The notes below the pieces were generated by a model. It was not told the DNA's origin and did no database searches. It was given only the letters and a program-made list of their open reading frames with translations. Made by a program: the position numbers and the translations under genes. Below, piece by piece: positions 52,258-61,089 of a stretch of 64,000 nt of DNA. The number at the start of each line of letters is the position of its first letter. Positions within the stretch are counted from its first letter, which is position 1. The DNA lies in NCBI RefSeq assembly GCF_034058155.1, contig NZ_CP139148.1, positions 2,418,001-2,482,000 of the forward strand. The letters run 5' to 3'. The DNA is from Flavobacterium sp. KACC 22761. GTDB lineage: Bacteria > Bacteroidota > Bacteroidia > Flavobacteriales > Flavobacteriaceae.

Positions 52258-52695
52258 TTATAGTTTTTTATACATCAAATAATGTTCGCCAACATCTTTA
52301 ATGTCAAAAGGTTCTCCTAAAACCTCGTAATTCATTTTTTTATAAAAGCCAACAGCGGCAGTTCGTGCGTTAAACCAAATCAATTCAACATTGTTTTCAT
52401 TGCAGTAATTTTCGCAATGTTTCACAAGAGCTTCTCCAAATCCTTTTTTCTGATGCGTTCCTAAAACGGCCATTCCTCGAATCTGAGCTTGATTCTTTTC
52501 GGCAAATATAGAGTTGCTTTGTTGAAATAACGAAATTATTCCTGTTAAATTTTTATTTTCAAATAAACCAAAATGATGTGTTGTGTCTAAATCATCGCCT
52601 TCAAAGATGCAACTTTCAATAGGTTTTCCTGCTCTTAAAACAGGTTGACGAACAATATAAGTCTCTTTTGACGGGATTTCTTTAATAATAGTCAT
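52258..52695 (-). CDS. GNAT-family N-acetyltransferase
   Basis: 145 residues, one acetyltransferase domain. Motif A is QIRGMAVLGTHQKKGFGEAL (Q/R-x-x-G-x-G/A type acetyl-CoA loop), followed by VKHCENYCNENNVELIWFNA and the closing AAVGFYKKMNYEVLGEPFDI, typical of GNATs. The substrate is unknown. It is upstream of the L,D-transpeptidase gene with one base between stop and start, so both are one transcript. Confidence 0.88.
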   Translation of the reverse strand: MTIIKEIPSKETYIVRQPVLRAGKPIESCIFEGDDLDTTHHFGLFENKNLTGIISLFQQSNSIFAEKNQAQIRGMAVLGTHQKKGFGEALVKHCENYCNENNVELIWFNARTAAVGFYKKMNYEVLGEPFDIKDVGEHYLMYKKL

Positions 52696-52812
52696 GATTT
52701 TTTTTATTTTTTTTTAATTTATAACTTTTTAATTTTAAATGTGTTATAAATTTTTGTTGTTTTTTATTGATTTTTTTTGCCCAAAAGCTTGTTTTGAACT
52801 TAACTTTCTTTT

Positions 52813-52820
52813 TATATTTG
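52813..52820 (+). promoter_or_regulatory. -7 box of tRNA-Gly copy 1
   Basis: TATATTTG, 10 bases before the tRNA, inside the block TTATATTTGCACCACCAAT that is duplicated with the tRNA (second copy at 52952-52959). A TTG lies 21 bases upstream of the first copy only. Confidence 0.5.
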
Positions 52821-52830
52821 CACCACCAAT

Positions 52831-52903
<73 letters not shown>

Positions 52904-52969
52904 CTAAAATAAATAATTTTAGATTTTATTTTTTTAGAAATTAAAATTATTTATATTTGCACCACCAAT

Positions 52970-53042
<73 letters not shown>

Positions 53043-53045
53043 CTT

Positions 53046-53079
53046 CAAAAGCCTCAAACATTGTTTGAGGCTTTTTTGT
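53046..53079 (+). terminator. Terminator of the tRNA-Gly pair
   Basis: Stem AAAAGCCTCAAACA with TGTTTGAGGCTTTT, then a T-rich run. Confidence 0.85.
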
Positions 53080-53093
53080 TTTTAGGCTAATGC

Positions 53094-53207
53094 AAATCCC
53101 AATGTTTCAAATCCCAAATTTCAATCTTTTTGATTCATGCGTTTTAGTCTTGGAATTTGGACCCGAGCGATAGCGAATAGGCGAAGCAATTTGAAACATT
53201 GGGATTT
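53094..53207. repeat. Inverted repeat, 19-bp arms, abutting pepE stop
   Basis: Perfect arms AAATCCCAATGTTTCAAAT at 53094-53112 and its complement at 53189-53207. The loop contains TTGGAATTTGGACCCGAGCG. It is related in text to the repeat at 6405-6476. The right arm ends on the first base of the pepE stop codon. Confidence 0.8.
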
Positions 53208-53914
53208 TATTTTAAATTGCTCAAATCGCTTTCAGTTTCTAATTCGATTGGAGTTTCGTTTTGTTTGAACAAACGTGCTGTCAAATTTCCTTTCAAAGTG
53301 ATTTTTTCGCCTTTTACTTCCAGCCAGCTTCCTTCTCGTAAACCTAAAACCGGAATTGAATTGAATGCATGAAATTCTTTAATTCTAGTTTCTCGTGTTT
53401 CGCCCATATGTTTGGATTGCAAATCTGGATCTAAATAATGCGGATTTAAGTTGAAAGGAATTAATCCTAAAGTCTGAAAACTTGGCGGGTAAATAATAGG
53501 CATGTCGTTTGTCGTTTGCATTGACAAACCGCAAATATTGCTTCCGGCGCTTGTTCCTAAATATGGCGTGCCGTTTTTTACAGTTTCGGCAAGAAGTTGC
53601 ATGATATTGTTTTTGTAAAGCTGCGTTACGAGCAAAAAAGTATTCCCGCCACCTGTAAATATGCCGTCTGCATTTTTGATTGCATTTTGTGCATCTTCAA
53701 ATTCATGAATTCCTTTTACTGAAATGTTAATAGTTGCAAAAGCCTGCGAAACTTTTTGCGTGTATTCGTCATGCGAAATGCCGCTCGGGCGCGCATACGG
53801 AATAAATAAAATGCTTTTGCAATTTTTAAAATGAGATTGTAAAGTAGGTAATAAATACTCTAAATAACTGCCTTCGTGAAGAGTAGAAGTGCTGGCAATA
53901 ATGATGCTTTTCAT
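53207..53914 (-). CDS. pepE: Peptidase E, alpha-aspartyl dipeptidase (S51)
   Basis: 235 residues, the usual size of PepE (about 230). It cleaves Asp-X dipeptides in the cytoplasm. Motifs are SKSILFIPYARPS-like KSILFIPYARPSGISHDEY, IFTGGGNTFLLVTQL, and TPYLGTSAGSNICGLSMQT with the nucleophile Ser in G-T-S-A-G-S, then FNLNPHYLDPDLQSKHMGET with the His. The gene stands alone between the tRNA-Gly pair and the paralogue cluster. Confidence 0.93.
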   Translation of the reverse strand: MKSIIIASTSTLHEGSYLEYLLPTLQSHFKNCKSILFIPYARPSGISHDEYTQKVSQAFATINISVKGIHEFEDAQNAIKNADGIFTGGGNTFLLVTQLYKNNIMQLLAETVKNGTPYLGTSAGSNICGLSMQTTNDMPIIYPPSFQTLGLIPFNLNPHYLDPDLQSKHMGETRETRIKEFHAFNSIPVLGLREGSWLEVKGEKITLKGNLTARLFKQNETPIELETESDLSNLK

Positions 53915-54079
53915 ATTTTTTTAAAATCAGATTCTGTATGCTAAAGGTATTAAAAACTCTCTTTTTTGTGAAGATTGCCAAGGTTTAATTAACATATTTT
54001 TACCAAGTCCTTAATATTAAATTTTGAACACATTAAGATATTTTTACGGCTTTAAGAATAATTTTAATTTTTTGTCACT

Positions 54080-54847
54080 TTGATTAATAAAATTGCCTGT
54101 TTTTTGTTGGTGTTTTGCGGGCAGAATGCCATTTCGCAAGTTGAGGAGCGAACGGTCATTAGCGGAAAAATTATTTCCACCTGTGCCGATTTGGAAGGAG
54201 TGTATGTGATTAATGCACAAACTGAGGCGATGACTGTGACCGATGCATTGGGTGGTTTTTCTATTTTGGCAAATGCTGGAGAAACTCTTGTTTTTTCATC
54301 GATACAATTCAAAGAGAAAAGGATTTTATTGACGGCTGAAAATTTTTCAGATCTTAATTTTACAGTAAGATTGAGCATGATCATGCATCAGCTTCAGGAA
54401 GTTGTGATTAGAAATTATAACGGAATTAATGCAGAATCGTTAGGAATCGTTCCATACGGACAAAAAACATACACTCAGGCGGAAAGAAGACTTCGTACTG
54501 CAACTGCCTTAGATGCGCAAGCAAATGGCGGAACAATGGCGGGAGGGTCAATTTCTGCAGATCCTTTGCTGAATTTTTTCTCAGGAAGAACCGCGATGCT
54601 TAAAAAAGAAGCCGAAGTGGAGAAAAAAGAGGCTTTTATGAAGCTTTTGGAGCGCATGTTTACTCTTGAGCATTTTGTGAATGTTTTGAAGATTCCTAGT
54701 GAATATGTAAAAGGTTTTGAATATTATGCCGTTGAAAATGATAAGTTTACAGTCATTTTAAACTCAAAAAATAAAACTTCGACCGAGTTTTTGTTGGCAG
54801 AATTAGCAACAAAATATAAAGAAATGATTGCCAGTGAAATCAAATAA
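54080..54847 (+). CDS. Carboxypeptidase-regulatory-like secreted protein, paralogue 1
   Basis: 255 residues from a TTG (MINKIACFLLVFCGQNAISQ is a signal peptide). Residues about 22-120 form a CarboxypepD_reg-like beta sandwich: ISGKIISTCADLEGVYVINA, VTDALGGFSILANAGETLVF, LQEVVIRNY. The second half has the cluster-specific text LGIVPYGQKTYTQAERRLRT and FFSGRTAMLKKEAEVEKKEA, then a helical tail. It resembles the plug-side domain of TonB-linked receptors but has no barrel. It is the first of three overlapping paralogues leading to DUF6702 and an M1 peptidase. Function unknown. Confidence 0.8.
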   Translation: MINKIACFLLVFCGQNAISQVEERTVISGKIISTCADLEGVYVINAQTEAMTVTDALGGFSILANAGETLVFSSIQFKEKRILLTAENFSDLNFTVRLSMIMHQLQEVVIRNYNGINAESLGIVPYGQKTYTQAERRLRTATALDAQANGGTMAGGSISADPLLNFFSGRTAMLKKEAEVEKKEAFMKLLERMFTLEHFVNVLKIPSEYVKGFEYYAVENDKFTVILNSKNKTSTEFLLAELATKYKEMIASEIK

Positions 54848-55562
54848 TACTTTACATATACTATTTTTTGTGTTTCTGATGCAGTTTGGCTTTGGCCAAA
54901 ATTTAGTCAGAAAAGAAATGCTTGGGCAAATTTTTGAGCAGTCAACTTCGGTTGATGGCGTAAATATTGTCAATAATACAACGCAAGTTTCTACGATTTC
55001 AGATGTCAACGGAATGTTTTCGATTGCCGTAAAAGAAGGCGACGTGCTGGTTTTTTCATCTGTAAATTTAGATCCGTTAAAACATAGAATTACTGCTGAA
55101 GATTTGGATTTAGATAAAATTCTGATCAAAATGACAGCCAAAGAAATTGAGTTGAAGGAGGTTGTGGTAAATGAAAATCCCTCTATTACAACTGAAAACC
55201 TCGGAATTGTCCCGCACGGACAAAAAACATACACGCCTGCAGAGAGAAAAGTTTATACAGCCACTTCAACCTCAATAGATAAATTGTTGAATAAAATTTC
55301 TGGACGCACTGCAATGCTTAAAAAAGAAGTGGTTGTAGAGAAAAAAGAAATGCTTTTCAGGAAATTAGAATATCTTTTTGAAGAGAATTATTATACTGAC
55401 CGATTGAAAATTCCTGTAGATGATATCAAAGGATTTCAATTATTTTGTGTGGATGATGCTCAATTTGCCGTATCTTTGAATACAAAGAACAAAACAATGA
55501 GTATGTTTTTAATCACAGATTTAGCCAGAAAGTATTTAATAATTCTAGAAAATGAAAAATAG
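54834..55562 (+). CDS. Carboxypeptidase-regulatory-like secreted protein, paralogue 2
   Basis: 242 residues from a GTG at 54834, overlapping the end of paralogue 1 by 14 bases; a TTG two codons earlier is possible. Signal peptide NNTLHILFFVFLMQFGFGQ. The regulatory-like domain has GVNIVNNTTQVSTISDVNGM and ELKEVVVNENP, and the second half LGIVPHGQKTYTPAERKVYT and ISGRTAMLKKEVVVEKKEML, nearly the same as paralogue 1. Its stop overlaps the next start by 11 bases, so translation is probably coupled. Confidence 0.8.
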   Translation: MKSNNTLHILFFVFLMQFGFGQNLVRKEMLGQIFEQSTSVDGVNIVNNTTQVSTISDVNGMFSIAVKEGDVLVFSSVNLDPLKHRITAEDLDLDKILIKMTAKEIELKEVVVNENPSITTENLGIVPHGQKTYTPAERKVYTATSTSIDKLLNKISGRTAMLKKEVVVEKKEMLFRKLEYLFEENYYTDRLKIPVDDIKGFQLFCVDDAQFAVSLNTKNKTMSMFLITDLARKYLIILENEK

Positions 55563-56307
55563 TTTATCAGTATTCGTTGTTTGCTTGTTTTGTCAAATTG
55601 CATTAGGGCAAAATACAACCAGAATACCACTTCACGGGCAAGTGGTAAATACAGCATTAGCAATAGAAAGTGGCCATGTAATGAATATTAATGCAAATAC
55701 CAGAACTTTTATAGGTGTTGGTGGATTGTTTGATATTTTGGCAAGACCAAAAGACACTTTGGTATTTACTGGAATGGCTTTTCAGTCAAAAAAAATTGTA
55801 TTGACTGAGAAAGATTGCTCAGAAATTCTTTTGACAGTGCCATTGGAATTAGTAAATAATCAATTAAAGGAAGTTGTTGTTCATAAAGATCTAAAAGTGA
55901 AAACATTGGGAGTTGGATCTCAGGCAATTGTAGATACGCAATTTGAAGATGACAACCAGTCTACAGCTAAAAATTCGGCAATGTATTCTGATCAAACCAT
56001 AAAATACGGAACGGATTTTGTCCGAATCTTTAAAGATGTCAAAAAGCTTTTGAAGAAAAAAGAGGATGTAAAAGAAGAAGAAATATCAGATATTGCTTTC
56101 GTTGCTTACACGAAAGATAATTTCAAACCCGATTTTTTTACTAAAACATTAGGACTGAAAGAAGATGAAATAGATTTGTTTTTGATGTATTGTTCTAATG
56201 ATCCAGAGTCTAAGCGACACGTTAGTCCAGATCAAAAATTTGAATTGATAGATTTTTTGATCAATAAGAATAAGGAATTTAAAAAATCCATTGTTACTGA
56301 AAAATGA
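55552..56307 (+). CDS. Carboxypeptidase-regulatory-like secreted protein, paralogue 3
   Basis: 251 residues. Signal peptide MKNSLSVFVVCLFCQIALGQ. The beta-sandwich part aligns with the other two (HGQVVNTALAIESGHVMNIN, GGLFDILARPKDTLVFTGMA, NNQLKEVVVHKD). The second half keeps LGVGSQ but has lost the GQKTYTPAERK text, and is instead helical and charged (VKKLLKKKEDVKEEEISDIA). It is thus the most diverged copy. Its stop overlaps the DUF6702 start by 4 bases. Confidence 0.78.
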   Translation: MKNSLSVFVVCLFCQIALGQNTTRIPLHGQVVNTALAIESGHVMNINANTRTFIGVGGLFDILARPKDTLVFTGMAFQSKKIVLTEKDCSEILLTVPLELVNNQLKEVVVHKDLKVKTLGVGSQAIVDTQFEDDNQSTAKNSAMYSDQTIKYGTDFVRIFKDVKKLLKKKEDVKEEEISDIAFVAYTKDNFKPDFFTKTLGLKEDEIDLFLMYCSNDPESKRHVSPDQKFELIDFLINKNKEFKKSIVTEK

Positions 56308-56810
56308 AAAAAAGATTGATTTACCCCTTAATTGGGGTTTTATTTTTATTGCTATCGGCATTTGCATTTCATAAATTTTACATGGGTGTTTTTCAAGTAA
56401 ATTATGCTGCTGATAAAAAAATGATTCAAATTACATCCAGAATTTTTGTTGATGATTTGAATAACGGAATAGAGAAAAAATACCATAAAAAAACATTTAT
56501 TGGTACTGAAAAAGAAACTCCGGAAGATGTTGAGATTTTGAAAAAATACCTTGCTGAGAATTTTACCATAAAAGTTAATGGGCAACCAAAAGTAATTGCA
56601 TTTTTATCAAAAGAAGTAGAATCTGGAGATGTTTTGGTTTGTTATTCTAGAATAAAAGATATTGATAAATTCAAGACGCTCGAAATTTCAAATACAATTT
56701 TAGTAGATTGGAACGCTGAACAGCAAAACATTACACATATTTCAGCGTTTGGCACAAAAAAGAGTGTGCTTTTTACAGAATCTTCAAGGAAAGAAGTGTT
56801 AAAGTATTAA
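56304..56810 (+). CDS. DUF6702 protein
   Basis: 168 residues. An N-terminal membrane segment (LIYPLIGVLFLLLSAFAFHK) is followed by a beta domain: FYMGVFQVNYAADKKMIQIT, SRIFVDDLNNGIEKKYHKKT, FTIKVNGQPKVIAFLSKEVE, ISNTILVDWNAEQQNITHIS. The start HKFYxSVxQV-like and ISxRIFxDDLE-like text is that of DUF6702, which in Bacteroidetes usually sits just upstream of an M1 peptidase, as here (66 bases). It may assist the peptidase; this is inferred from the repeated association only. Confidence 0.85.
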   Translation: MKKRLIYPLIGVLFLLLSAFAFHKFYMGVFQVNYAADKKMIQITSRIFVDDLNNGIEKKYHKKTFIGTEKETPEDVEILKKYLAENFTIKVNGQPKVIAFLSKEVESGDVLVCYSRIKDIDKFKTLEISNTILVDWNAEQQNITHISAFGTKKSVLFTESSRKEVLKY

Positions 56811-56876
56811 TGAATGGGTGAAATTATCATTTTAATTGTTATTTTCACACCCTGATAAAATTACCATTAAACTTTT

Positions 56877-59123
56877 ATGAAAAAACTTTCGCTATTATTA
56901 CTTTTTCCAGCGATGTTGGTTGCTCAGGAAAAAGCAAATACCCCGCCAGCTCCAAGACAACAAGGAAAGTATGACACAAACAAATTCAGCCAAATGTATG
57001 ATTTGTTGGCTACTCCAAATATGTTTCGTACAGCATCTGGAGCGCCTGGACCAGCATATTACCAACAACAGGCCGATTATAAAATTGATATCGAATTAGA
57101 CGATAAGAATTCAAAAATAACAGGATCTGAGGTGATTACCTATTCTAACAATTCACCAGACAGTTTAGAATATTTATGGATTCAACTTGATCAAAATCAA
57201 GCAAGAGCAAACGGACAAACTTCTTTAGCAGAAGGAGAAAAATTGAGTCAGGTTTTGCCACTTGAAGGTTTTGCTAATAAATATCTAAAAAAAGATCTAG
57301 AGCGTGGTTTTAATATTGAGCAAGTAAAAGATGCTAAAGGAAACCCAATGTCATATACCATCAATGAAACAATGATGCGTATTAATTTGGCTACTCCTTT
57401 AAAATCAGGTGAAAAAATCTCTTTAGCTATAAAATGGTGGTACAATATCAATAATTACAGAAAAGAAGGTGGACGTTCTGGTTATGAATTATTCGAAAAA
57501 GACGGCAATAAATTATATGTAATTGCGCAATTCTACCCAAGAATGGCAGTTTACAATGATGTTGAAGGATGGCAGAATATGCAGTTCTGGGGAAGCGGAG
57601 AGTTCGCTCTTCCTTTTGGAAACTTCGATGTTAATATCACAGTTCCTGCTGATCACGTAATTGACGCAACTGGAGAATTGATGAACAGAAGTGAAGTTTT
57701 CACTGCTGAACAAGTGAAACGTTATGAGCAAGCTCAAAAATCATTTGACAAACCTGTTGTAATTGTAACGCAAGCTGAAGCAGAAGCTGCTGAAAAAGGT
57801 TTTTCGGAAAAGAAAAAAACATGGAAATTCAGCGCAAAAAATGTTCGTGATTTCGGAATTGCCTCTTCAAGAAAATTCATTTATGATGCAATGGCTGTAA
57901 AGTTAGGCGGAAAAGTGGTTATGGCTGAATCTGTTTATCCAAAAGAAGCAAATCCGCTTTGGGGCGAAACATCGACAATGGTTGTGGCACATACTTTAAA
58001 AAGCTATTCTTCTCATACATTTGATTATCCTTATCCAAAAGCAGTTTCAGTTTCTGCGGAAGATCAAGGTATGGAATATCCAATGATTTGCTGGAACTTC
58101 GGTCGTCCTGATGAAAATGGAGTAACAAGCAAAGAAGTTAAAAACGGAATGATTGGTGTTGTTATTCATGAAGTAGGACACACTTTCTTCCCAATGATTG
58201 TAAATTCAGACGAGCGTCAATGGACTTGGATGGATGAAGGTTTAAACTCGTTCTTAGAATATTTAGCAGAACAAGAATTAGATCCAACTTTCCCATCAAG
58301 ACGCGGACCAGCTAAAAATATTGTTCCGTACATGAGCGGTGACCAGAAGTTTTTAGAGCCAATTATGTCAAACTCTGAAACGATTGCTCAATTTGGAAAT
58401 AATGCTTACGGAAAACCAGCTACAGGTCTTAATATTTTAAGAGAAGTTGTAATGGGAAGAGAATTGTTTGATTATGCTTTCAGAACATACGCAAACAGAT
58501 GGAAATTCAAGCACCCAACTCCTGAGGATTTCTTTAGAACTATGGAAGATGCTTCGGCTGTTGATTTGGATTGGTTTTGGAGAGGATGGTTTTACTCAAC
58601 TGATTTCGTAGATATCGGAATTAAAGAGGTGAAACAATATTATGTTTCTGAGACTCCAACTACTGATTTAAAAGATGTAAAAGTTAGAAAAGGACGTTTT
58701 GGTTTAGATAAAGGACCATTCGTATATTTAGTTTCTGGAGATAACGCTGAAGTTAGCGCATCAAGCAAAAAAGCTTTAAAAGTTGACGACGTAAAATTAT
58801 TATCAGATTACGTAAATCAAACTTTTACAGCAGAAGAAAAAGCAGGTTTAAAATCGCCTAAATATTTCTACGAAGTAGAATTCAATAAACCAGGAGGAAT
58901 GATTATGCCAATCTTGGTAGAGATTACTTACGAAGACGGTACAAAAGATAATTACCAATACCCAGCACAAATCTGGAGAAAAAATAATGATACAGCTAAA
59001 AAAGTTTATGCAACTTCAAAAGCAATCAAAAGCATTCAGATTGACCCAAAATTAATGACTGCTGATATTGATGTAACCAACAATGCTTGGCCAAAAGCAG
59101 AAGAAAAATCAAAATTTGATTAA
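56877..59123 (+). CDS. M1-family metallopeptidase
   Basis: 748 residues with a signal peptide (MKKLSLLLLFPAMLVAQ), so it acts in the periplasm or outside. The N-terminal beta domain (about 60-270) has YKIDIELDDKNSKITGSEVI and LEYLWIQLDQNQAR. The zinc site is GVVIHEVGHTFFPMIVNSDE (HExxH) with the second Glu in WMDEGLNSFLEYLAEQEL. A helical C-terminal part includes WFWRGWFYSTDFVDIGIKEV. It is related to leukotriene A4 hydrolase/aminopeptidase N and probably trims peptides for uptake. It is the last gene of the paralogue-DUF6702 operon, with a terminator after it. Confidence 0.93.
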   Translation: MKKLSLLLLFPAMLVAQEKANTPPAPRQQGKYDTNKFSQMYDLLATPNMFRTASGAPGPAYYQQQADYKIDIELDDKNSKITGSEVITYSNNSPDSLEYLWIQLDQNQARANGQTSLAEGEKLSQVLPLEGFANKYLKKDLERGFNIEQVKDAKGNPMSYTINETMMRINLATPLKSGEKISLAIKWWYNINNYRKEGGRSGYELFEKDGNKLYVIAQFYPRMAVYNDVEGWQNMQFWGSGEFALPFGNFDVNITVPADHVIDATGELMNRSEVFTAEQVKRYEQAQKSFDKPVVIVTQAEAEAAEKGFSEKKKTWKFSAKNVRDFGIASSRKFIYDAMAVKLGGKVVMAESVYPKEANPLWGETSTMVVAHTLKSYSSHTFDYPYPKAVSVSAEDQGMEYPMICWNFGRPDENGVTSKEVKNGMIGVVIHEVGHTFFPMIVNSDERQWTWMDEGLNSFLEYLAEQELDPTFPSRRGPAKNIVPYMSGDQKFLEPIMSNSETIAQFGNNAYGKPATGLNILREVVMGRELFDYAFRTYANRWKFKHPTPEDFFRTMEDASAVDLDWFWRGWFYSTDFVDIGIKEVKQYYVSETPTTDLKDVKVRKGRFGLDKGPFVYLVSGDNAEVSASSKKALKVDDVKLLSDYVNQTFTAEEKAGLKSPKYFYEVEFNKPGGMIMPILVEITYEDGTKDNYQYPAQIWRKNNDTAKKVYATSKAIKSIQIDPKLMTADIDVTNNAWPKAEEKSKFD

Positions 59124-59133
59124 GGATAAACTA

Positions 59134-59161
59134 AAAAAGACTCTGAAAAGAGTCTTTTTTT
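59134..59161 (+). terminator. Terminator of the M1 peptidase operon
   Basis: A 10-bp stem (AAAAGACTCT with AGAGTCTTTT), GAAA loop, T run. Confidence 0.85.
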
Positions 59162-59228
59162 TAAGTAAATTTTAAAACTCTACGCAGCAAAATTTAATAT
59201 CTTTGTGACCACACAAAATTAAAAAGAT

Positions 59229-59576
59229 ATGTTCGGTATAGGAGGAGGAGAATTAGTTTTCATACTGTTTATAGTATTAATGCTTTTTGGTTCAGATAAA
59301 GTGCCAGAAATTGCTCGTACAATGGGTAAAGCTATGGCGCAATTAAAAAATGCTACCAATGATATTAAAAGCGAGATTCAAAAAGGAGCTGAGGCAAACG
59401 GACTTGATACAAAATCTCTTAACAGTATAACAGGCAATATCAACGCTCAAATCGACGAAGCAAAATCGAATATTTTAGGAGATTCAGGGAATCTTTTAGG
59501 AGATACAGCTACAGAAATTGACAAAGTAAAAGAAGATATTGATTCACTTTCAGGACCTATAAAACGTCAAATGTAA
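59229..59576 (+). CDS. tatA: Sec-independent translocase subunit TatA
   Basis: 115 residues. A single N-terminal membrane helix (GGGELVFILFIVLMLFGSDK), the F-G-x-x-K-x-P hinge as LFGSDKVPEIARTMGKA, an amphipathic helix, then a longer than usual polar tail (about 50 extra residues, rich in Asp and Ser). TatA oligomers form the twin-arginine export pore. tatC is not in the window. A -7 box TATCTTTG (59198-59205) lies 23 bases before the ATG. The PAP2 gene follows after 1 base, in one transcript. Confidence 0.92.
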   Translation: MFGIGGGELVFILFIVLMLFGSDKVPEIARTMGKAMAQLKNATNDIKSEIQKGAEANGLDTKSLNSITGNINAQIDEAKSNILGDSGNLLGDTATEIDKVKEDIDSLSGPIKRQM

Positions 59577-59577
59577 T

Positions 59578-60141
59578 ATGCTTGAAAAAATACAAGAATT
59601 AGATACAAATCTCTTTGTGTATCTGAATGGTTTGGGTTCTGAAACATACGATAAACTTTGGCTGATAATCACCAGTCAGTTGAATTGGACACCTCTTTTT
59701 TTATTGATGTTTTATCTTATTTATAAAAAAATAGGAGGGAAACAAACCTTGTATTTATTGCTTTTTATAGCGGTTTTGATTGCTTTTACAGATCAGACTT
59801 GCAATTTGTTCAAACATACTTTTCAGCGCTTGCGCCCGTGTAATAATCCTGAATTAAAATCGATTATTCGTATTGTTCAGGTGAGGACATCTTATAGTTT
59901 TTTCTCTGGACACGCTGCTAATACAATGGCCGTTGCAACTTTTTTATTCTTGGTTTTAAAAAGCCGTTTCAAGTATTTAGGATTCATCTTTTTATGGCCA
60001 TTAATTTTTGCTTACAGTCGCATTTATTTAGGATTGCATTATCCAGGTGATATTTTGGCTGGATATTTCTTTGGAGCTCTTTTTGGATCTTTGGTTTATT
60101 TATTATACAGAAAATTAAAACCACAATATTTTCCGGGATAA
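59578..60141 (+). CDS. PAP2-family membrane phosphatase
   Basis: 187 residues with about five membrane helices. The three PAP2 motifs are complete: KHTFQRLRP (K-x6-R-P), SFFSGHAAN (P/S-x-x-G-H), and SRIYLGLHYPGD (S-R-x5-H-x3-D). It most likely dephosphorylates undecaprenyl diphosphate or another lipid phosphate on the periplasmic side of the inner membrane. It is co-transcribed with tatA. Confidence 0.93.
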   Translation: MLEKIQELDTNLFVYLNGLGSETYDKLWLIITSQLNWTPLFLLMFYLIYKKIGGKQTLYLLLFIAVLIAFTDQTCNLFKHTFQRLRPCNNPELKSIIRIVQVRTSYSFFSGHAANTMAVATFLFLVLKSRFKYLGFIFLWPLIFAYSRIYLGLHYPGDILAGYFFGALFGSLVYLLYRKLKPQYFPG

Positions 60142-60209
60142 AAAAGATTCTAAGCTTTTAAGATACTGAGTTTCTAAGTTCTTTTTTTTGGAAAATAAAA
60201 ATGTAAACT

Positions 60210-60929
60210 TTAATTAAGAATTGTTTTCTCGCTCCATTCCAATCCAATTGGAAGTTGCTCTCTGCTAAATTCAATATGAATAACTCTCCTTCTTTCATTG
60301 TTTGTAGTTTTGTTTGAAGCATGAAATAATAAAGGTTTCATAATCATTATGCCACCTTTTTCAACTTCGCAAATAGTTTCTTTTTTATTTTCGAAATCAA
60401 GGTTTTCAATTCTCAAAATTCCTTTTGAATGAGAATTATTGATGACTTTTAAAGCGCCATTTTCTTTGGTCGTTTTGTCAATATGAATTCTGATAGTGAA
60501 ATTATTTTCTAAAACTTCTGTTGGTGGCTGTACGGCAAATTGATTTTGTTTTACGGTCCAATTTTCGAAATTTTCAGCCTCAATTTTTTGATTGACAGAA
60601 ATAGTCAAATCTTGATGATAGGATACAAACCAATTTGATTTTTCTGGTTTGTCAAAATAAATGGATTTGGTTATAAAGTATCCTTTTCCAAAATTAGATT
60701 TGATAATTTCTTTTAAATTTTGATTAAAAATAAAATCTAAGGTTTCAGGTATTTCTTTGTGGAATTGTCTTATAGCAAATAAGTCCTGAGATTTCCTAAA
60801 AGTGGCATTTTCAGAATCGTTTTTGGTTGCATTTTCAATTATTGAAATCAGATTTTCGATTTCATTTTCAGTAAAAACATTATTTATAATTGAAAAACCT
60901 TGAGAGTTTATTTTGGCTATATACTTCAT
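60210..60929 (-). CDS. Phytanoyl-CoA dioxygenase-like protein
   Basis: 239 residues, cytoplasmic. The double-stranded beta-helix of Fe(II)/2-oxoglutarate oxygenases is suggested by WFVSYHQDLTISV (H-x-D iron ligands), FTIRIHIDKTTKENGALKVI, NNSHSKGILRIENLDF and MIMKPLLFHASNKTTNNERR with the distal His and the Arg that would bind 2-oxoglutarate. The substrate is unknown; PhyH-like proteins hydroxylate lipids or small metabolites. It is a single gene bordered by the family D repeat. Confidence 0.85.
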   Translation of the reverse strand: MKYIAKINSQGFSIINNVFTENEIENLISIIENATKNDSENATFRKSQDLFAIRQFHKEIPETLDFIFNQNLKEIIKSNFGKGYFITKSIYFDKPEKSNWFVSYHQDLTISVNQKIEAENFENWTVKQNQFAVQPPTEVLENNFTIRIHIDKTTKENGALKVINNSHSKGILRIENLDFENKKETICEVEKGGIMIMKPLLFHASNKTTNNERRRVIHIEFSREQLPIGLEWSEKTILN

Positions 60930-60943
60930 TTAAAAAAATCTTT

Positions 60944-61075
60944 AATTACCTCCAGCTTTAGCTGGTGGTAAAATAATATTGCAAAGAAAAGGCTTTAGCA
61001 AAATTAGTGAGTATTAAATTTGGCTAAAGCCTTGGAATCTAAATTTCGTTCCTCCAGCTAAAGCTGAAGGCAATT
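60944..61075. repeat. Composite palindromic repeat, family D copy 2
   Basis: Outer arms AATTACCTCCAGCTTTAGCT and CTAAAGCTGAAGGCAATT, with inner GGCTTTAGCA and GGCTAAAGCC. It has the same two-level design as 28045-28173, with a few changes in the arms. Confidence 0.88.
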
Positions 61076-61089
61076 ATTTTTTTAATTTT

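Noticed and set aside
54080..56307. The overlapping paralogues could be one gene broken by frameshifts.
   Set aside because: Each frame has its own signal peptide and a full domain set, and the ends match one another, so they are separate coupled genes.
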